From Mucilaginibacter gotjawali (GTDB lineage Bacteria > Bacteroidota > Bacteroidia > Sphingobacteriales > Sphingobacteriaceae): a stretch of DNA of 64,000 nt. Under the pieces are notes generated by a model. It was not told where the DNA came from and did no database searches. It saw only the letters and a list, made by a program, of their open reading frames with translations. Below, in pieces: positions 1 through 8,394 of the stretch. The translations under genes were made by a program, and so were the position numbers. The stretch is taken from positions 2,170,001-2,234,000 of the forward strand of contig NZ_AP017313.1 in the NCBI RefSeq assembly GCF_002355435.1. The letters run 5' to 3'. Each line of letters starts with the position of its first letter. Position 1 is the stretch's first letter.

Positions 1-1
1 G

Positions 2-586
2 CAGGTGGAAACCGTTAAAGTAGATACCACCAAAGCTATTTATGATATTAAACAGCCCATAACCGTTAGCTATACTTTTGTAGACTGGCTAAAGGATAAT
101 TGGTATTGGATTGTTTTTCCTTTGCTTGTTGTTGGGTTAATTATAGGCCTGATATGGTATTTGCGCAGCAGGCCAAAAGCCGAACCGGTGGTACAAATAT
201 CCAAACCGGTTGTGCCTCCGCATGTAACTGCATTAAACCAGTTAAACCAGCTGAAAGATAAAAAGCTATGGCAGCAGGAAGAAGTAAAACAGTATTATAT
301 CGAACTAAGTGATATCATCCGCGAATATCTTGAGAAAAGATATGCCATTAAAACACATGAAAAAACGACCGACGAAATTTTTGACAGTTTAAAGCGCATC
401 ATTATAACAGATACAAACAGGAGTAAGTTAAAACATATACTGGTGCTGGCCGACCTGGTGAAGTTTGCCAAAGAAAAGCCATTGCCGGCAGAAAATGAGC
501 AAAGTATAGAAATTGCTGTTGATTTTGTTGTTGCCACAAAGCAACAGGAACGGCCTGCAACGGAAGGAGGCAATCAGTATGTTTAG
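2..586 (+). CDS. Bat-operon membrane protein, 5'-truncated by window edge
   Basis: The reading frame is open to the left edge, so only the C-terminal ~194 residues are visible. After a short extracytoplasmic segment there is one strong membrane helix (from WYWIVFPLLVVGLIIGLIWY), then a charged cytoplasmic helical region with IELSDIIREYLEKRYAIKT, which resembles the C-terminal part of the DUF4381-type proteins encoded just before batA in Bacteroidota. Its stop overlaps the batA start by 8 bp, so it is the gene upstream of batA in the same operon. The family assignment rests on position and this helical pattern. The precise role in the Bat complex is not known to me. GTG at 5 is only the first possible start inside the window, not a likely true start. 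Confidence 0.75.
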   Translation, partial: QVETVKVDTTKAIYDIKQPITVSYTFVDWLKDNWYWIVFPLLVVGLIIGLIWYLRSRPKAEPVVQISKPVVPPHVTALNQLNQLKDKKLWQQEEVKQYYIELSDIIREYLEKRYAIKTHEKTTDEIFDSLKRIIITDTNRSKLKHILVLADLVKFAKEKPLPAENEQSIEIAVDFVVATKQQERPATEGGNQYV

Positions 587-1577
587 CGGAATTGAATTTG
601 CGCATCCGGGTTTTTTCTGGCTTTTAATCATCATTCCCGGCATGATTGGCTGGTATATTTGGCGGGAGAACAAATTATATGGCAGTTTAAGTGTTTCAGC
701 AGTAAAGGCATTTGCAATACCGGTAAAAAACAGCCTACCAAAGTTTCGCCATGCGGGTGTCGTATTACGGTTGCTGGCGGTAGGCGCGCTGATACTTGCA
801 TTAGCAAGGCCGCAATCCTCATTAAGCTGGCAAAATTCCACCACCGAGGGGATTGATATCATGATCGCTTCGGATATTTCGGGGAGTATGCTTGCCGAAG
901 ATTTCCAGCCTAACCGGTTGGAAGCGGGAAAGAATATCGCGATTGATTTTATCAAAAACCGCCCCGACGACCGTATCGGCCTGGTTATTTTTAGCGGAGA
1001 GAGCTTTACGCAGTGCCCTTTAACCATAGATCATGATGTTTTAGTAAATCTATATGCTGATGTTAAATATGGAATGATAGATGATGGTACAGCGATAGGC
1101 ATGGGGCTGGCCACAGCTGTAAACCGCCTGAAAGAAAGTGAGGCTAAAAGCAAAGTGGTTATTCTGCTAACCGATGGTTCAAATAACATGGGCTCTATCC
1201 CCCCGCTTACCGCTGCCGAAATAGCAAAGGATTTTGGCATAAGGGTTTATACGGTGGGTATCGGCACCCACGGCTTTGCACCTTACCCGGTACAAACACA
1301 GTTTGGGGTGCAATACCAACGGATACCGGTTGACGTGGATGAAGGTACACTCACGAAGATCGCCAATATTACCGGAGGTAAATATTTCAGGGCCACAGAC
1401 AATCAAACGCTAAAAAACATTTACGAACAGATAGACAGAATGGAAAAGGCAAAAATTGATGTTACCCAATTTCATAAAAAGACTGAATTGTTTTTGCCCT
1501 TTGCACTGATCGCGTTGTTTTTGCTGTCGCTGGAGTTTATTTTGAAAAATACATGGCTGAGGGGGGCTTTAACATAG
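579..1577 (+). CDS. batA: BatA, VWA-domain membrane protein
   Basis: Protein of 332 residues with two N-terminal membrane helices (about 11-27 and 60-76), a periplasmic-type von Willebrand A domain and a C-terminal helix (LPFALIALFLLSLEFIL). The MIDAS metal site is visible as DISGS (about 99-103), a threonine in GTAIG (about 171) and TDGSNN (about 198-203). ATG at 579 follows GGAAGGAGG, an unusually good ribosome site, and gives the typical BatA start MFSGIEFAHP; longer starts upstream would run into the preceding gene. Bat proteins (Bacteroides aerotolerance) are linked to stress tolerance and envelope integrity. The biochemical function is unresolved; VWA proteins normally act with a MoxR ATPase, probably encoded upstream of the window. 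Confidence 0.93.
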   Translation: MFSGIEFAHPGFFWLLIIIPGMIGWYIWRENKLYGSLSVSAVKAFAIPVKNSLPKFRHAGVVLRLLAVGALILALARPQSSLSWQNSTTEGIDIMIASDISGSMLAEDFQPNRLEAGKNIAIDFIKNRPDDRIGLVIFSGESFTQCPLTIDHDVLVNLYADVKYGMIDDGTAIGMGLATAVNRLKESEAKSKVVILLTDGSNNMGSIPPLTAAEIAKDFGIRVYTVGIGTHGFAPYPVQTQFGVQYQRIPVDVDEGTLTKIANITGGKYFRATDNQTLKNIYEQIDRMEKAKIDVTQFHKKTELFLPFALIALFLLSLEFILKNTWLRGALT

Positions 1578-1578
1578 T

Positions 1579-2619
1579 ATGCTAAAATTTGCCAACCCGG
1601 AATTTTTATGGGGATTGTTGATCGTCCCTTTATTTGTATTGCTTTTTCTTGCGGTAACCCGGTGGAAAAAAAAGGCCGTTGGTGCATTGGGTGATAAAAA
1701 AGTGGTGGAGATGATGATTCCGCAGGTGTCTTTTTCGCGGCCATGGCTAAAATTTATTTTATTTATAGCAGCCTGGTCAATGCTGATCGTCGGAGCTGCT
1801 GATCCGCAAATCGGATCGAAAATGGAGGAGGAAAAAAAGAAGGGCGCCGACCTGATGATTCTGCTCGATGTTTCAAATAGTATGCTTTCGCAGGATATGG
1901 CCCCCAACCGGCTGGAAAATGCCAAAAGAGCTATTGCGCAACTGATCGACAACTTACATAATGATCGAATTGGCATCGTTGTTTTTGCCGGAGAGGCTTA
2001 TGTACAACTACCAGTGACGACAGATTACTCGGCAGCAAAACTATTTTTAAATACCATTAATACCGGAATGGTTCCGACCCAGGGCACTGCCATTGGCGCC
2101 GCTATTGATATGGGCATGAAATCGTTTGATTTTAAAGATGGCACAGGCAAAGCAATGATCATTATCACAGATGGCGAAAATCACGAAGACGATGCCGTTG
2201 CGGCCGCAAAACATGCTGCAGAAAAAGATGTGATGGTAAATGTGATTGGTATGGGCTCAGAAAAAGGTGCGCCGATCCCTATTTTTCAAAACGGGAAACA
2301 GGTGGGGTTTCATACGGATAGCGCCGGGACTACCGTTGTTAGTAAACTGAATGAGGATATGTGCAAGGAGATTACAGCTGCAGGCCAGGGCGTTTATGTG
2401 CGGGCCACTGATGCCAATGCCGGGCTGAATATTGTGATGGGGCAGATAGCTAAAGTGCAACGGAAAACCTATGACAGTAAATCATTTAAGAATTTTGAGG
2501 ACCGTTTCCAGTTCTTCCTGGCTGTTGCTTTTATTTTATTAGTTGTTGAATTCTTTATCTCGAACAGGAAAAGTTTAAGGCTAAGTGGTTTGAATTTATT
2601 TGAAGTGAAAAAAACATGA
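1579..2619 (+). CDS. batB: BatB, VWA-domain membrane protein
   Basis: Protein of 346 residues, paralogous to BatA, starting one base after its stop. Two N-terminal helices (about 8-26 and 57-74) lead into a VWA domain whose metal site is DVSNS (about 97-101), with TQGTAIG and ITDGENHEDD further on. A C-terminal helix (FFLAVAFILLVVEFFI) anchors it. In the family BatA and BatB are thought to form a periplasm-facing complex with BatC. The stop overlaps the batC start by 4 bp (ATGA), which indicates translational coupling. Confidence 0.94.
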   Translation: MLKFANPEFLWGLLIVPLFVLLFLAVTRWKKKAVGALGDKKVVEMMIPQVSFSRPWLKFILFIAAWSMLIVGAADPQIGSKMEEEKKKGADLMILLDVSNSMLSQDMAPNRLENAKRAIAQLIDNLHNDRIGIVVFAGEAYVQLPVTTDYSAAKLFLNTINTGMVPTQGTAIGAAIDMGMKSFDFKDGTGKAMIIITDGENHEDDAVAAAKHAAEKDVMVNVIGMGSEKGAPIPIFQNGKQVGFHTDSAGTTVVSKLNEDMCKEITAAGQGVYVRATDANAGLNIVMGQIAKVQRKTYDSKSFKNFEDRFQFFLAVAFILLVVEFFISNRKSLRLSGLNLFEVKKT

Positions 2620-3344
2620 AGTATTTAATTATCATCATATTATTTTTACTGAGCGGAACCCGGTTGTTTGCGCAGGATAAAAGCTTGATCCATAAAGGTA
2701 ATGAACTTTACAAGCAGCAGAAATACAAGGAGGCTGAGGAAAATTACCGTAAAGCCGCTGAAAAGAAAAATCAGGACGTGACAAGCAATTTTAACCTTGG
2801 TGATGCTCTTTACAAACAAAAGAAGTTTGCCGATGCCGGCGAACAGTTTAATAAACTGGCTTCGGCTCCACGTAATAATAAGGCTATAGCGGCACAAGCG
2901 TATCATAACCTGGGAAATTCGTTCCTGGAGAATAAAAAACTGGAGGAAAGTATTGATGCTTACAAAAAGGCGCTGTTGAATAACCCGAAAGACGATGAAA
3001 CGCGCTATAACCTGGCTTATGCCCAGGAAAAGCTAAAGCAGCAGCAACAACAAAATAAGAAGAACCAGAATAATAAAAATCAGGACAACAAAAACCAGCA
3101 AAACAAGGATAATAAGAACCAGGACAATAAGAACAATAAAGATCAGAATAAGCAAAACCAGGATAAGCAAAATCAAAACCAGGATAAAAAAGATCAGCAA
3201 AACGGGCAGCAAAAGGATCAACTTTCAAAAGAAGATGCTGAACGGATGCTTGATGCGCTGAATAATGATGAAAAGCAAACCCAGGATAAATTGAAAAATA
3301 AAAAGCTGAAAGGCGCTAAATTAAATATTACGAAAGATTGGTAG
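2616..3344 (+). CDS. batC: BatC, TPR protein with K/N/Q-rich tail
   Basis: Protein of 242 residues. A signal peptide (MKYLIIIILFLLSGTRLFAQ) is followed by about three tetratricopeptide repeats (LYKQQKYKEAEENYRKA, LGDALYKQKKFADAGEQFNKL, LGNSFLENKKLEESIDAYKKA). About 65 residues made almost only of Lys, Asn, Gln and Asp follow (about 140-205), then a short helical end. TPRs imply a scaffold role for the BatA/BatB pair. The low-complexity tail is encoded by AA-rich repeats of AAN and CAG codons and may vary in length between strains. Start overlaps batB by 4 bp. Confidence 0.9.
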   Translation: MKYLIIIILFLLSGTRLFAQDKSLIHKGNELYKQQKYKEAEENYRKAAEKKNQDVTSNFNLGDALYKQKKFADAGEQFNKLASAPRNNKAIAAQAYHNLGNSFLENKKLEESIDAYKKALLNNPKDDETRYNLAYAQEKLKQQQQQNKKNQNNKNQDNKNQQNKDNKNQDNKNNKDQNKQNQDKQNQNQDKKDQQNGQQKDQLSKEDAERMLDALNNDEKQTQDKLKNKKLKGAKLNITKDW

Positions 3345-3350
3345 TGGGGG

Positions 3351-3430
3351 AGTGAGTGGTTGATTGGGTTGATTAGGTTAGAAAAAAGAACTTAATCAAC
3401 TTAATCAACTCAATCCAACCTAATCAACTA
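3351..3430 (+). repeat. Inverted repeat of GTTGATT-type words between batC and batD
   Basis: The left arm (about 3351-3380) consists of the word GGTTGATT in near-tandem copies. The right arm (about 3391-3430) carries its reverse complement AATCAAC three to four times. It fills almost the whole 92-bp spacer between two genes of one operon and could form a long hairpin. Similar words occur at 29327-29437, 33113-33195, 33411-33441 and 42520-42622. Confidence 0.8.
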
Positions 3431-3436
3431 ATTAAA

Positions 3437-5251
3437 ATGAAACTAAGGTATTCCATATTAACATTTCTCCTTTTTTGTACCGGCACTTTATTTGGGCAGG
3501 GTATAAAATTTACAGCGTCGGTAAATAAAAATCCGGTGGCCACAGGAGATATTGTTGAAATTACTTTTGCGGTAAACGGGAATGCAGAGCGGTTTAGCCC
3601 GCCACAGTTTACCGGTTTCCAGGTTGCGGGCGGCCCTAATGAATCGCAAAGTATGGAAATTATTAACGGCAACTCGTCAGTTAGTATGTCTTACAGTTAT
3701 GAACTGATGGCTGTAAAGGAAGGAGATTTTACCATTGGCCCCGCCACAACTATTGTTAATGGACATAGTTATACAACAAATCCCATCAGGATAAAAGTTA
3801 TAAAAGGGCGGTCTGTTCCCCAAAACAGTTCGGCGCAAACACAAAACGGCCCTGATAATAGCATTACCTCGGCTAAAACCTCCAACCTGGCAAAGTCCAT
3901 ATTTATAAAAGCTGTTGTTGACAAAAGCAATGTGTACATGGGGCAGCAAATCACGCTAAGTTACCGGCTATATGTACGGGGGGTAGGCATCGAACAAAAC
4001 CAGCCTGATGCAATCCCTGAATTAAACGGTTTTTGGAGCGAAGACATCAAGCACACGCAACAGCAGGTGCAATGGCATACGGAAACTTACAAAGGGGAGC
4101 GATACAATGTAGCCGACCTGAAGCAAACCATTTTGTTTCCGGAAAGGGAGGGTAATTTGACGATTGATCCGCTCGGGATGAAGTTCGTTTTACGGGTACA
4201 GGCGCCTTCAGAAGATATCATGGACCAATTCTTCGGCTCATATAAGCAAGTTCCCTATACTACTAAAAGCGCACCGGTAACCATTCATGTAAAACCATTG
4301 CCGCAAGCTGGTAAACCTGATAGTTTTACCGGCGCCGTGGGGGAATTTCAAATAGAAAGTTCGGTCGATAAAACAACGCTCAAAGCGAATGATGCGCTGA
4401 ACTATAAAGTTAAAGTTTCAGGCCGGGGTAATATAAAGTTGCTTAAAACATTAAGTACCAATTTTCCGGCTGATTTTGACAAGTACGATCCAAAAATAAC
4501 AGATTCGGTAATTGAAAATGAAAATGGTGTTGCAGGCGACCGCTATTATAATTACCTGCTGATCCCGCGGCATCAGGGCGATTATACGATTGACCCACTT
4601 AAATTTTCTTATTTTAATCCGGCTGCCAACCGGTATGTAACTTTAACCACCAAAGCATTTCATATAAAGGTTGATAAAGGCAATTCACAAAGTAACGTTA
4701 CTGCCTTTTCGGACGGCGATAAACAGGACATTAAAATGCTGGATAAAGACATCAGGTATATCAAAACTGATGACAGCAGTCTGAGTAACAGCGGTGATTT
4801 GTTTTTTGGCTCATTTGGATATTATATATTGTTGTTGCTGGGCCCTTGTTTATGTTTTGCCGCCTATTTGTATCGTAACTGGCTTATCAAAAACAACAGC
4901 GACATTGTTAAAGTAAAAAGCAGGCAGGCTGGTAAAATTGCAGCCAAACATTTGGCTAATGCGCAAAATCAATTGCAGGCAGGTAATGCAAAAGCATTTT
5001 ATGAAGATGTTTTTAAGGGTTTGTATGGTTATTTAAGCGATAAGCTGAATATTCAATACGCCAACCTTAATAAAGAAACCATTGCCTCGGCAATGAAGGA
5101 GAAAAAAGTAAGCAGCCGTTTGCTCGATCAGCTACAGGATACGCTTGATCTTTGCGAAATGGCCCGGTATGCGCCGGTTACCCATATTTCTGAAAGGGAA
5201 GTATTTGAGAAGGCAAAAAGCATTATTAATGAGATAGAAAATGAAATATAG
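3437..5251 (+). CDS. batD: BatD, oxygen-tolerance family exported protein
   Basis: Protein of 604 residues. Signal peptide (cleavage after LFGQ), then a long extracytoplasmic region of beta-sandwich type starting FTASVNKNPVATGDIVEITF, which is characteristic of BatD (protein BatD / oxygen tolerance family). A single membrane helix follows at about 457-475 (YYILLLLGPCLCFAAYLY), then a cytoplasmic tail of ~130 residues (KHLANAQNQLQAGNAKAFYEDVFKG...). It is therefore a bitopic protein linking the periplasmic Bat assembly to the cytoplasm. It lies 92 bp after batC, separated by the inverted repeat at 3351-3430, and overlaps batE by 11 bp. Confidence 0.92.
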   Translation: MKLRYSILTFLLFCTGTLFGQGIKFTASVNKNPVATGDIVEITFAVNGNAERFSPPQFTGFQVAGGPNESQSMEIINGNSSVSMSYSYELMAVKEGDFTIGPATTIVNGHSYTTNPIRIKVIKGRSVPQNSSAQTQNGPDNSITSAKTSNLAKSIFIKAVVDKSNVYMGQQITLSYRLYVRGVGIEQNQPDAIPELNGFWSEDIKHTQQQVQWHTETYKGERYNVADLKQTILFPEREGNLTIDPLGMKFVLRVQAPSEDIMDQFFGSYKQVPYTTKSAPVTIHVKPLPQAGKPDSFTGAVGEFQIESSVDKTTLKANDALNYKVKVSGRGNIKLLKTLSTNFPADFDKYDPKITDSVIENENGVAGDRYYNYLLIPRHQGDYTIDPLKFSYFNPAANRYVTLTTKAFHIKVDKGNSQSNVTAFSDGDKQDIKMLDKDIRYIKTDDSSLSNSGDLFFGSFGYYILLLLGPCLCFAAYLYRNWLIKNNSDIVKVKSRQAGKIAAKHLANAQNQLQAGNAKAFYEDVFKGLYGYLSDKLNIQYANLNKETIASAMKEKKVSSRLLDQLQDTLDLCEMARYAPVTHISEREVFEKAKSIINEIENEI

Positions 5252-6011
5252 TATGCTAAAGCGCTTGTTTTATTTACTGGTTATTGTTTTCCCGTTGCTG
5301 TCTTTTGGCAATGACGATGCGGCTATGCTTTTTAAAAAAGCGAATGATTTGTATGCGAAATCTCAATATAAAGAGGCGTTAAATACCTACCAGCAAATAA
5401 TTGACGATGATCATCAATCAGCTGCGGTATTTTTTAATATGGGAAATGCTGCATATAAAACGGGCGATATCCCTTCAGCCTTGCTTTACTTTGAAAAAGC
5501 CCATAAGCTTTCGCCTGGTGATGAAGATATTAACTTCAATCTGAAGTATGCCAATTTAAAGACTACGGATAAAATTGATGCTGCACCCGAGTTTTTTTTG
5601 AGCAGGTGGTGGCGGGCATTTATATTAAGTATTTCGGCAAAGGTTTTATCCGTTTGGAGTGTGCTATTTGTTTTAGCGGCTTCCGGCGCTCTGGCACTTT
5701 ACTTTTTCGGTAATTCCGTTTCAGTAAAGAAAGCTTCTTTTTATGGTGCACTCGCTCTTTTCTTTTTAGGCGGTCTTTCAATTTTCATGGCTAACAGGCA
5801 ACTAAGCTATTTTGACGACCATAAACAGGCCATTGTTTTTAGCAATTCAGTAAATGTAAAAAGTGGCCCGGTTGATAAATCCGGAACTTTGTTTGTAATT
5901 CATGAAGGCACTAAAGTAAATATCATGGATAGCAATAACGGATGGATGAAGGTGAGCCTTGCAAATGGTAATGAAGGCTGGATAAAGACGACCAACGTAA
6001 AAGAAATATAG
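5241..6011 (+). CDS. batE: BatE, TPR and SH3-domain protein
   Basis: Protein of 256 residues. Signal peptide or first helix (LKRLFYLLVIVFPLLSFG), two TPRs (ANDLYAKSQYKEALNTYQQI and MGNAAYKTGDIPSALLYFEKA), two membrane helices (about 133-155 and 165-182), and a C-terminal bacterial SH3-like domain (VNVKSGPVDKSGTLFVIHEG, then GWMKVSLANGNEGWIKTTNV). That order is typical of BatE. The start at 5241 overlaps batD by 11 bp; an alternative ATG at 5253 would give MLKRLF. It is the last gene of the operon and only 88 bp precede the next gene. Confidence 0.9.
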   Translation: MKYSMLKRLFYLLVIVFPLLSFGNDDAAMLFKKANDLYAKSQYKEALNTYQQIIDDDHQSAAVFFNMGNAAYKTGDIPSALLYFEKAHKLSPGDEDINFNLKYANLKTTDKIDAAPEFFLSRWWRAFILSISAKVLSVWSVLFVLAASGALALYFFGNSVSVKKASFYGALALFFLGGLSIFMANRQLSYFDDHKQAIVFSNSVNVKSGPVDKSGTLFVIHEGTKVNIMDSNNGWMKVSLANGNEGWIKTTNVKEI

Positions 6012-6099
6012 GCAGCCGGGCATAAGCATTTAATATATTTTTAAGATAATGGGTTGTTGTTTTTGTAAACTCTAAAATTTCTATATTTTTAGAGCCGGT

Positions 6100-7437
6100 A
6101 TGAAAGCAAAAAACGACAAAAAAACGATATGGGCATGGTGCATGTTCGATTGGGCTAACCAATCTTATAATATGGTGATCACTACGACTATATTCCCAAT
6201 ATATTATGTTTATTTTACCACTAACCAGAAAACTCATTATGACAAAGTTTTCTTCTTCGGTCATCAATTTAAAAATACTGTACTTCAAAGTTATGTGTTG
6301 GGGACATCATATTTGCTTATCGTATTGATGCTGCCCATATTAACATCTATTGCTGACTATAAGGGGAATAAAAAACGATATCTTCAATTTTTTACATGGA
6401 TGGGCGCTCTTTCTTGTGCTGGTTTATTTTGGTTTAAACCGGTAGCCAATGGAGTTCCTCCACTTGAACTTCCCCTAATATTCTATGGACTTGCTTGTAT
6501 TGGATATTGTGGAGGATTTGTTTTTTATAATTCTTATCTCCCACAAATAGCGACTCTCGAAAAGCAAGACGATGTTAGTGCAAAAGGTTTTATGTATGGA
6601 TATGTAGGAAGTTTGGTACTACAGTTGTTATGCTTATTGGTGATTCAAAAACCCACGTGGTTTGGTTTGATAAATGATGACCTGCCATCTCGAATTTCTT
6701 TCCTAATGGTATTTGTATGGTGGATGGGTTTTTCGATCATACCTTTTAGAATTTTGCCAAAAGGAGAGCCTAATGCAGGCAAACATAACTATAACGTACT
6801 GACTGGTGGGTTTAAAGAACTTGCCAGGGTATTTAAAAAAGTGCGAACTATGCCTTTATTAAAACGTTTTCTTTCTTCATTCTTCTTTTATTCAGTTGGC
6901 GTTCAAACCATAATGTTAGTCGCCGCTCAATTTGCGTCAAAAGAATTAAATATTGGAGAGGATACTCTTATTCCAATTATTCTAGTGATTCAAGTAGTTG
7001 GAGTTATAGGTGCATATGCTACTGCCAAATTATCTGACAAGTATGGCAATGTGAAAACGCTTGTTGGCTTGGTCTCTATTTGGACGGTGCTTTGCTTGCT
7101 TGTATATTTCGTTTCAAATACACCTCAATTTTTTGCGGCAGCGGTAGTGGTAGGGGCAGTTATGGGCGGAGTACAATCTATTTCCCGTTCTACTTATTCC
7201 AAATACCTTCCGCCAAATATACCTGATACTGCTTCCTATTTTAGTTTTTATGATGTTACTGAAAAGTCATCGATTGTAGTGGGCTTGTTTGTTTTCGGGC
7301 TTGTCGAGGCATTGAGCGGAAAAATGCGCAATTCTGCGCTCGTTTTGGACGGCTTTTTTGCAGTGGGTTTGATTTTGATGGTCGCTTTATTGGTTGCCGA
7401 AAACAAATCAAAAAAACAGGCATTGGTTGCAGCGTAA
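6100..7437 (+). CDS. UMF1-type major facilitator transporter
   Basis: Protein of 445 residues with about 12 membrane helices. The N-terminal WCMFDWANQSYNMVITTTIF matches the conserved FDWANSAY region of the Atg22/UMF1 branch of the MFS. These are probable solute or amino-acid exporters of unknown substrate. The gene looks richer in A/T-ending codons (GGA, TCT, CTT, ATA) than the bat operon before it and the genes after it, compatible with a separate origin. It is monocistronic: 88 bp after batE and 98 bp before the DinB-like gene. Confidence 0.85.
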   Translation: MKAKNDKKTIWAWCMFDWANQSYNMVITTTIFPIYYVYFTTNQKTHYDKVFFFGHQFKNTVLQSYVLGTSYLLIVLMLPILTSIADYKGNKKRYLQFFTWMGALSCAGLFWFKPVANGVPPLELPLIFYGLACIGYCGGFVFYNSYLPQIATLEKQDDVSAKGFMYGYVGSLVLQLLCLLVIQKPTWFGLINDDLPSRISFLMVFVWWMGFSIIPFRILPKGEPNAGKHNYNVLTGGFKELARVFKKVRTMPLLKRFLSSFFFYSVGVQTIMLVAAQFASKELNIGEDTLIPIILVIQVVGVIGAYATAKLSDKYGNVKTLVGLVSIWTVLCLLVYFVSNTPQFFAAAVVVGAVMGGVQSISRSTYSKYLPPNIPDTASYFSFYDVTEKSSIVVGLFVFGLVEALSGKMRNSALVLDGFFAVGLILMVALLVAENKSKKQALVAA

Positions 7438-7535
7438 ATTTGGTTTTGATTGGAAAGTATTGTTACTTTTGGTTGGATTTTAACCACCCCCGAAAATCCA
7501 TCGATCCGATTATTTTAACCAATCAATAAACAATT

Positions 7536-8060
7536 ATGAAACGAGTAAAATTATTATTTGCGTTGCTGGCATTAACTTTTGCCAGCAGTACGGTATTTGC
7601 GCAATTTACGCAAACACAACAAATTGCCGAGTGGCAGCGGGCCAAAGTATACACCAGGGCTTACCTTGATGCTATGCCGGAAGATGGCTACGGATTCAAG
7701 GCTACCCCTGAGATCCGTTCGTTTGCGCAGCAAATGCTTCACCTGGCGGATGCCAATTATTATTTTGCATCGTCAGCAAGCGGGGTAACCAGCCCAATGA
7801 AGGGGTCTGCAGAAAAAACAGTTGCCCAAACAAAAGAAGCCACTACAAAAGCGGTAATGGACAGTTATGATTTTGTGATTGCCTCACTGCAGGGGATGAC
7901 AGCGGCACAATTGGATGAAATGGGCAGTGTTGAGGGTAAATCTGTTTCAAAAGCGAATATTTTCGGTAAGGCATTTGAGCACCAAACCCACCACCGTGGG
8001 CAATGTGTGATTTACCTGCGCCTGAAAGGCGTAACGCCTCCGGGCGAGATGTTGTTTTAA
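7536..8060 (+). CDS. Secreted DinB-like four-helix protein
   Basis: Protein of 174 residues with a signal peptide (ALLALTFASSTVFAQ). The mature part resembles the DinB/YfiT-like fold: an early helix (EWQRAKVYTRAYLDAMPEDGY), the RSFAQQMLHLADANYY segment, and the C-terminal HQTHHRGQ, which supplies the histidines of the usual metal site. Known DinB-like proteins are metal-dependent thiol transferases or of unknown function. Export is unusual in general but common for these Bacteroidota homologues. A strong terminator follows 22 bp after the stop. Confidence 0.85.
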   Translation: MKRVKLLFALLALTFASSTVFAQFTQTQQIAEWQRAKVYTRAYLDAMPEDGYGFKATPEIRSFAQQMLHLADANYYFASSASGVTSPMKGSAEKTVAQTKEATTKAVMDSYDFVIASLQGMTAAQLDEMGSVEGKSVSKANIFGKAFEHQTHHRGQCVIYLRLKGVTPPGEMLF

Positions 8061-8082
8061 ACGTTAAAGTTGTCTGTATTCT

Positions 8083-8117
8083 AAAAAAGCGATGGATTTC
8101 AAATCCATCGCTTTTTT
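8083..8117 (+). terminator. Rho-independent terminator after DinB-like gene
   Basis: Perfect 17-bp inverted repeat AAAAAAGCGATGGATTT / AAATCCATCGCTTTTTT with one central base. The GCGATGGAT stem is followed by TTTTTT. The A-run on the other side lets it act in both directions, so it may also end transcripts of exuT arriving from the right. Confidence 0.92.
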
Positions 8118-8394
8118 ACTTTTATATTTAAGATAATGCTGCTGCCGGAACCAGCATCGTGTCAACCATAAATTAATCAATCGTCAATCTGCACGTTCAT
8201 TGACTGCAAAAAGCAAAAAAAAGGGTTTACAAAGGGTTTACACATTTAAGAATTTTGCTTTTGTAAATAGCTAATAATAAGCTATTTATACGTTTATACA
8301 TTAAAATGGGGTTTACACTATTTTACATAACCTTCTCCCGGAATTTTAAGCTGTTCTGATAAAGCCTGATCGTCAATTTATGAATGACATGAAA
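8118..8394. other. Intergenic region between convergent genes, no gene seen
   Basis: AT-rich stretch after the terminator with several copies of TTTACA (such as GGGTTTACAAAGGGTTTACA near 8222-8241). No open frame of note and no recognised RNA. Confidence 0.6.

Noticed and set aside
513..578. Longer batA start at 513
   Set aside because: It would overlap the preceding gene by 74 bp; ATG 579 has a strong ribosome site and matches the family start.
3033..3221. Minus-strand frame of Leu/Ile/Val only, like a membrane protein
   Set aside because: It is the antisense of the Asn/Gln/Lys tail of batC (AAT, CAG, AAG codons read backwards); an artefact of composition.
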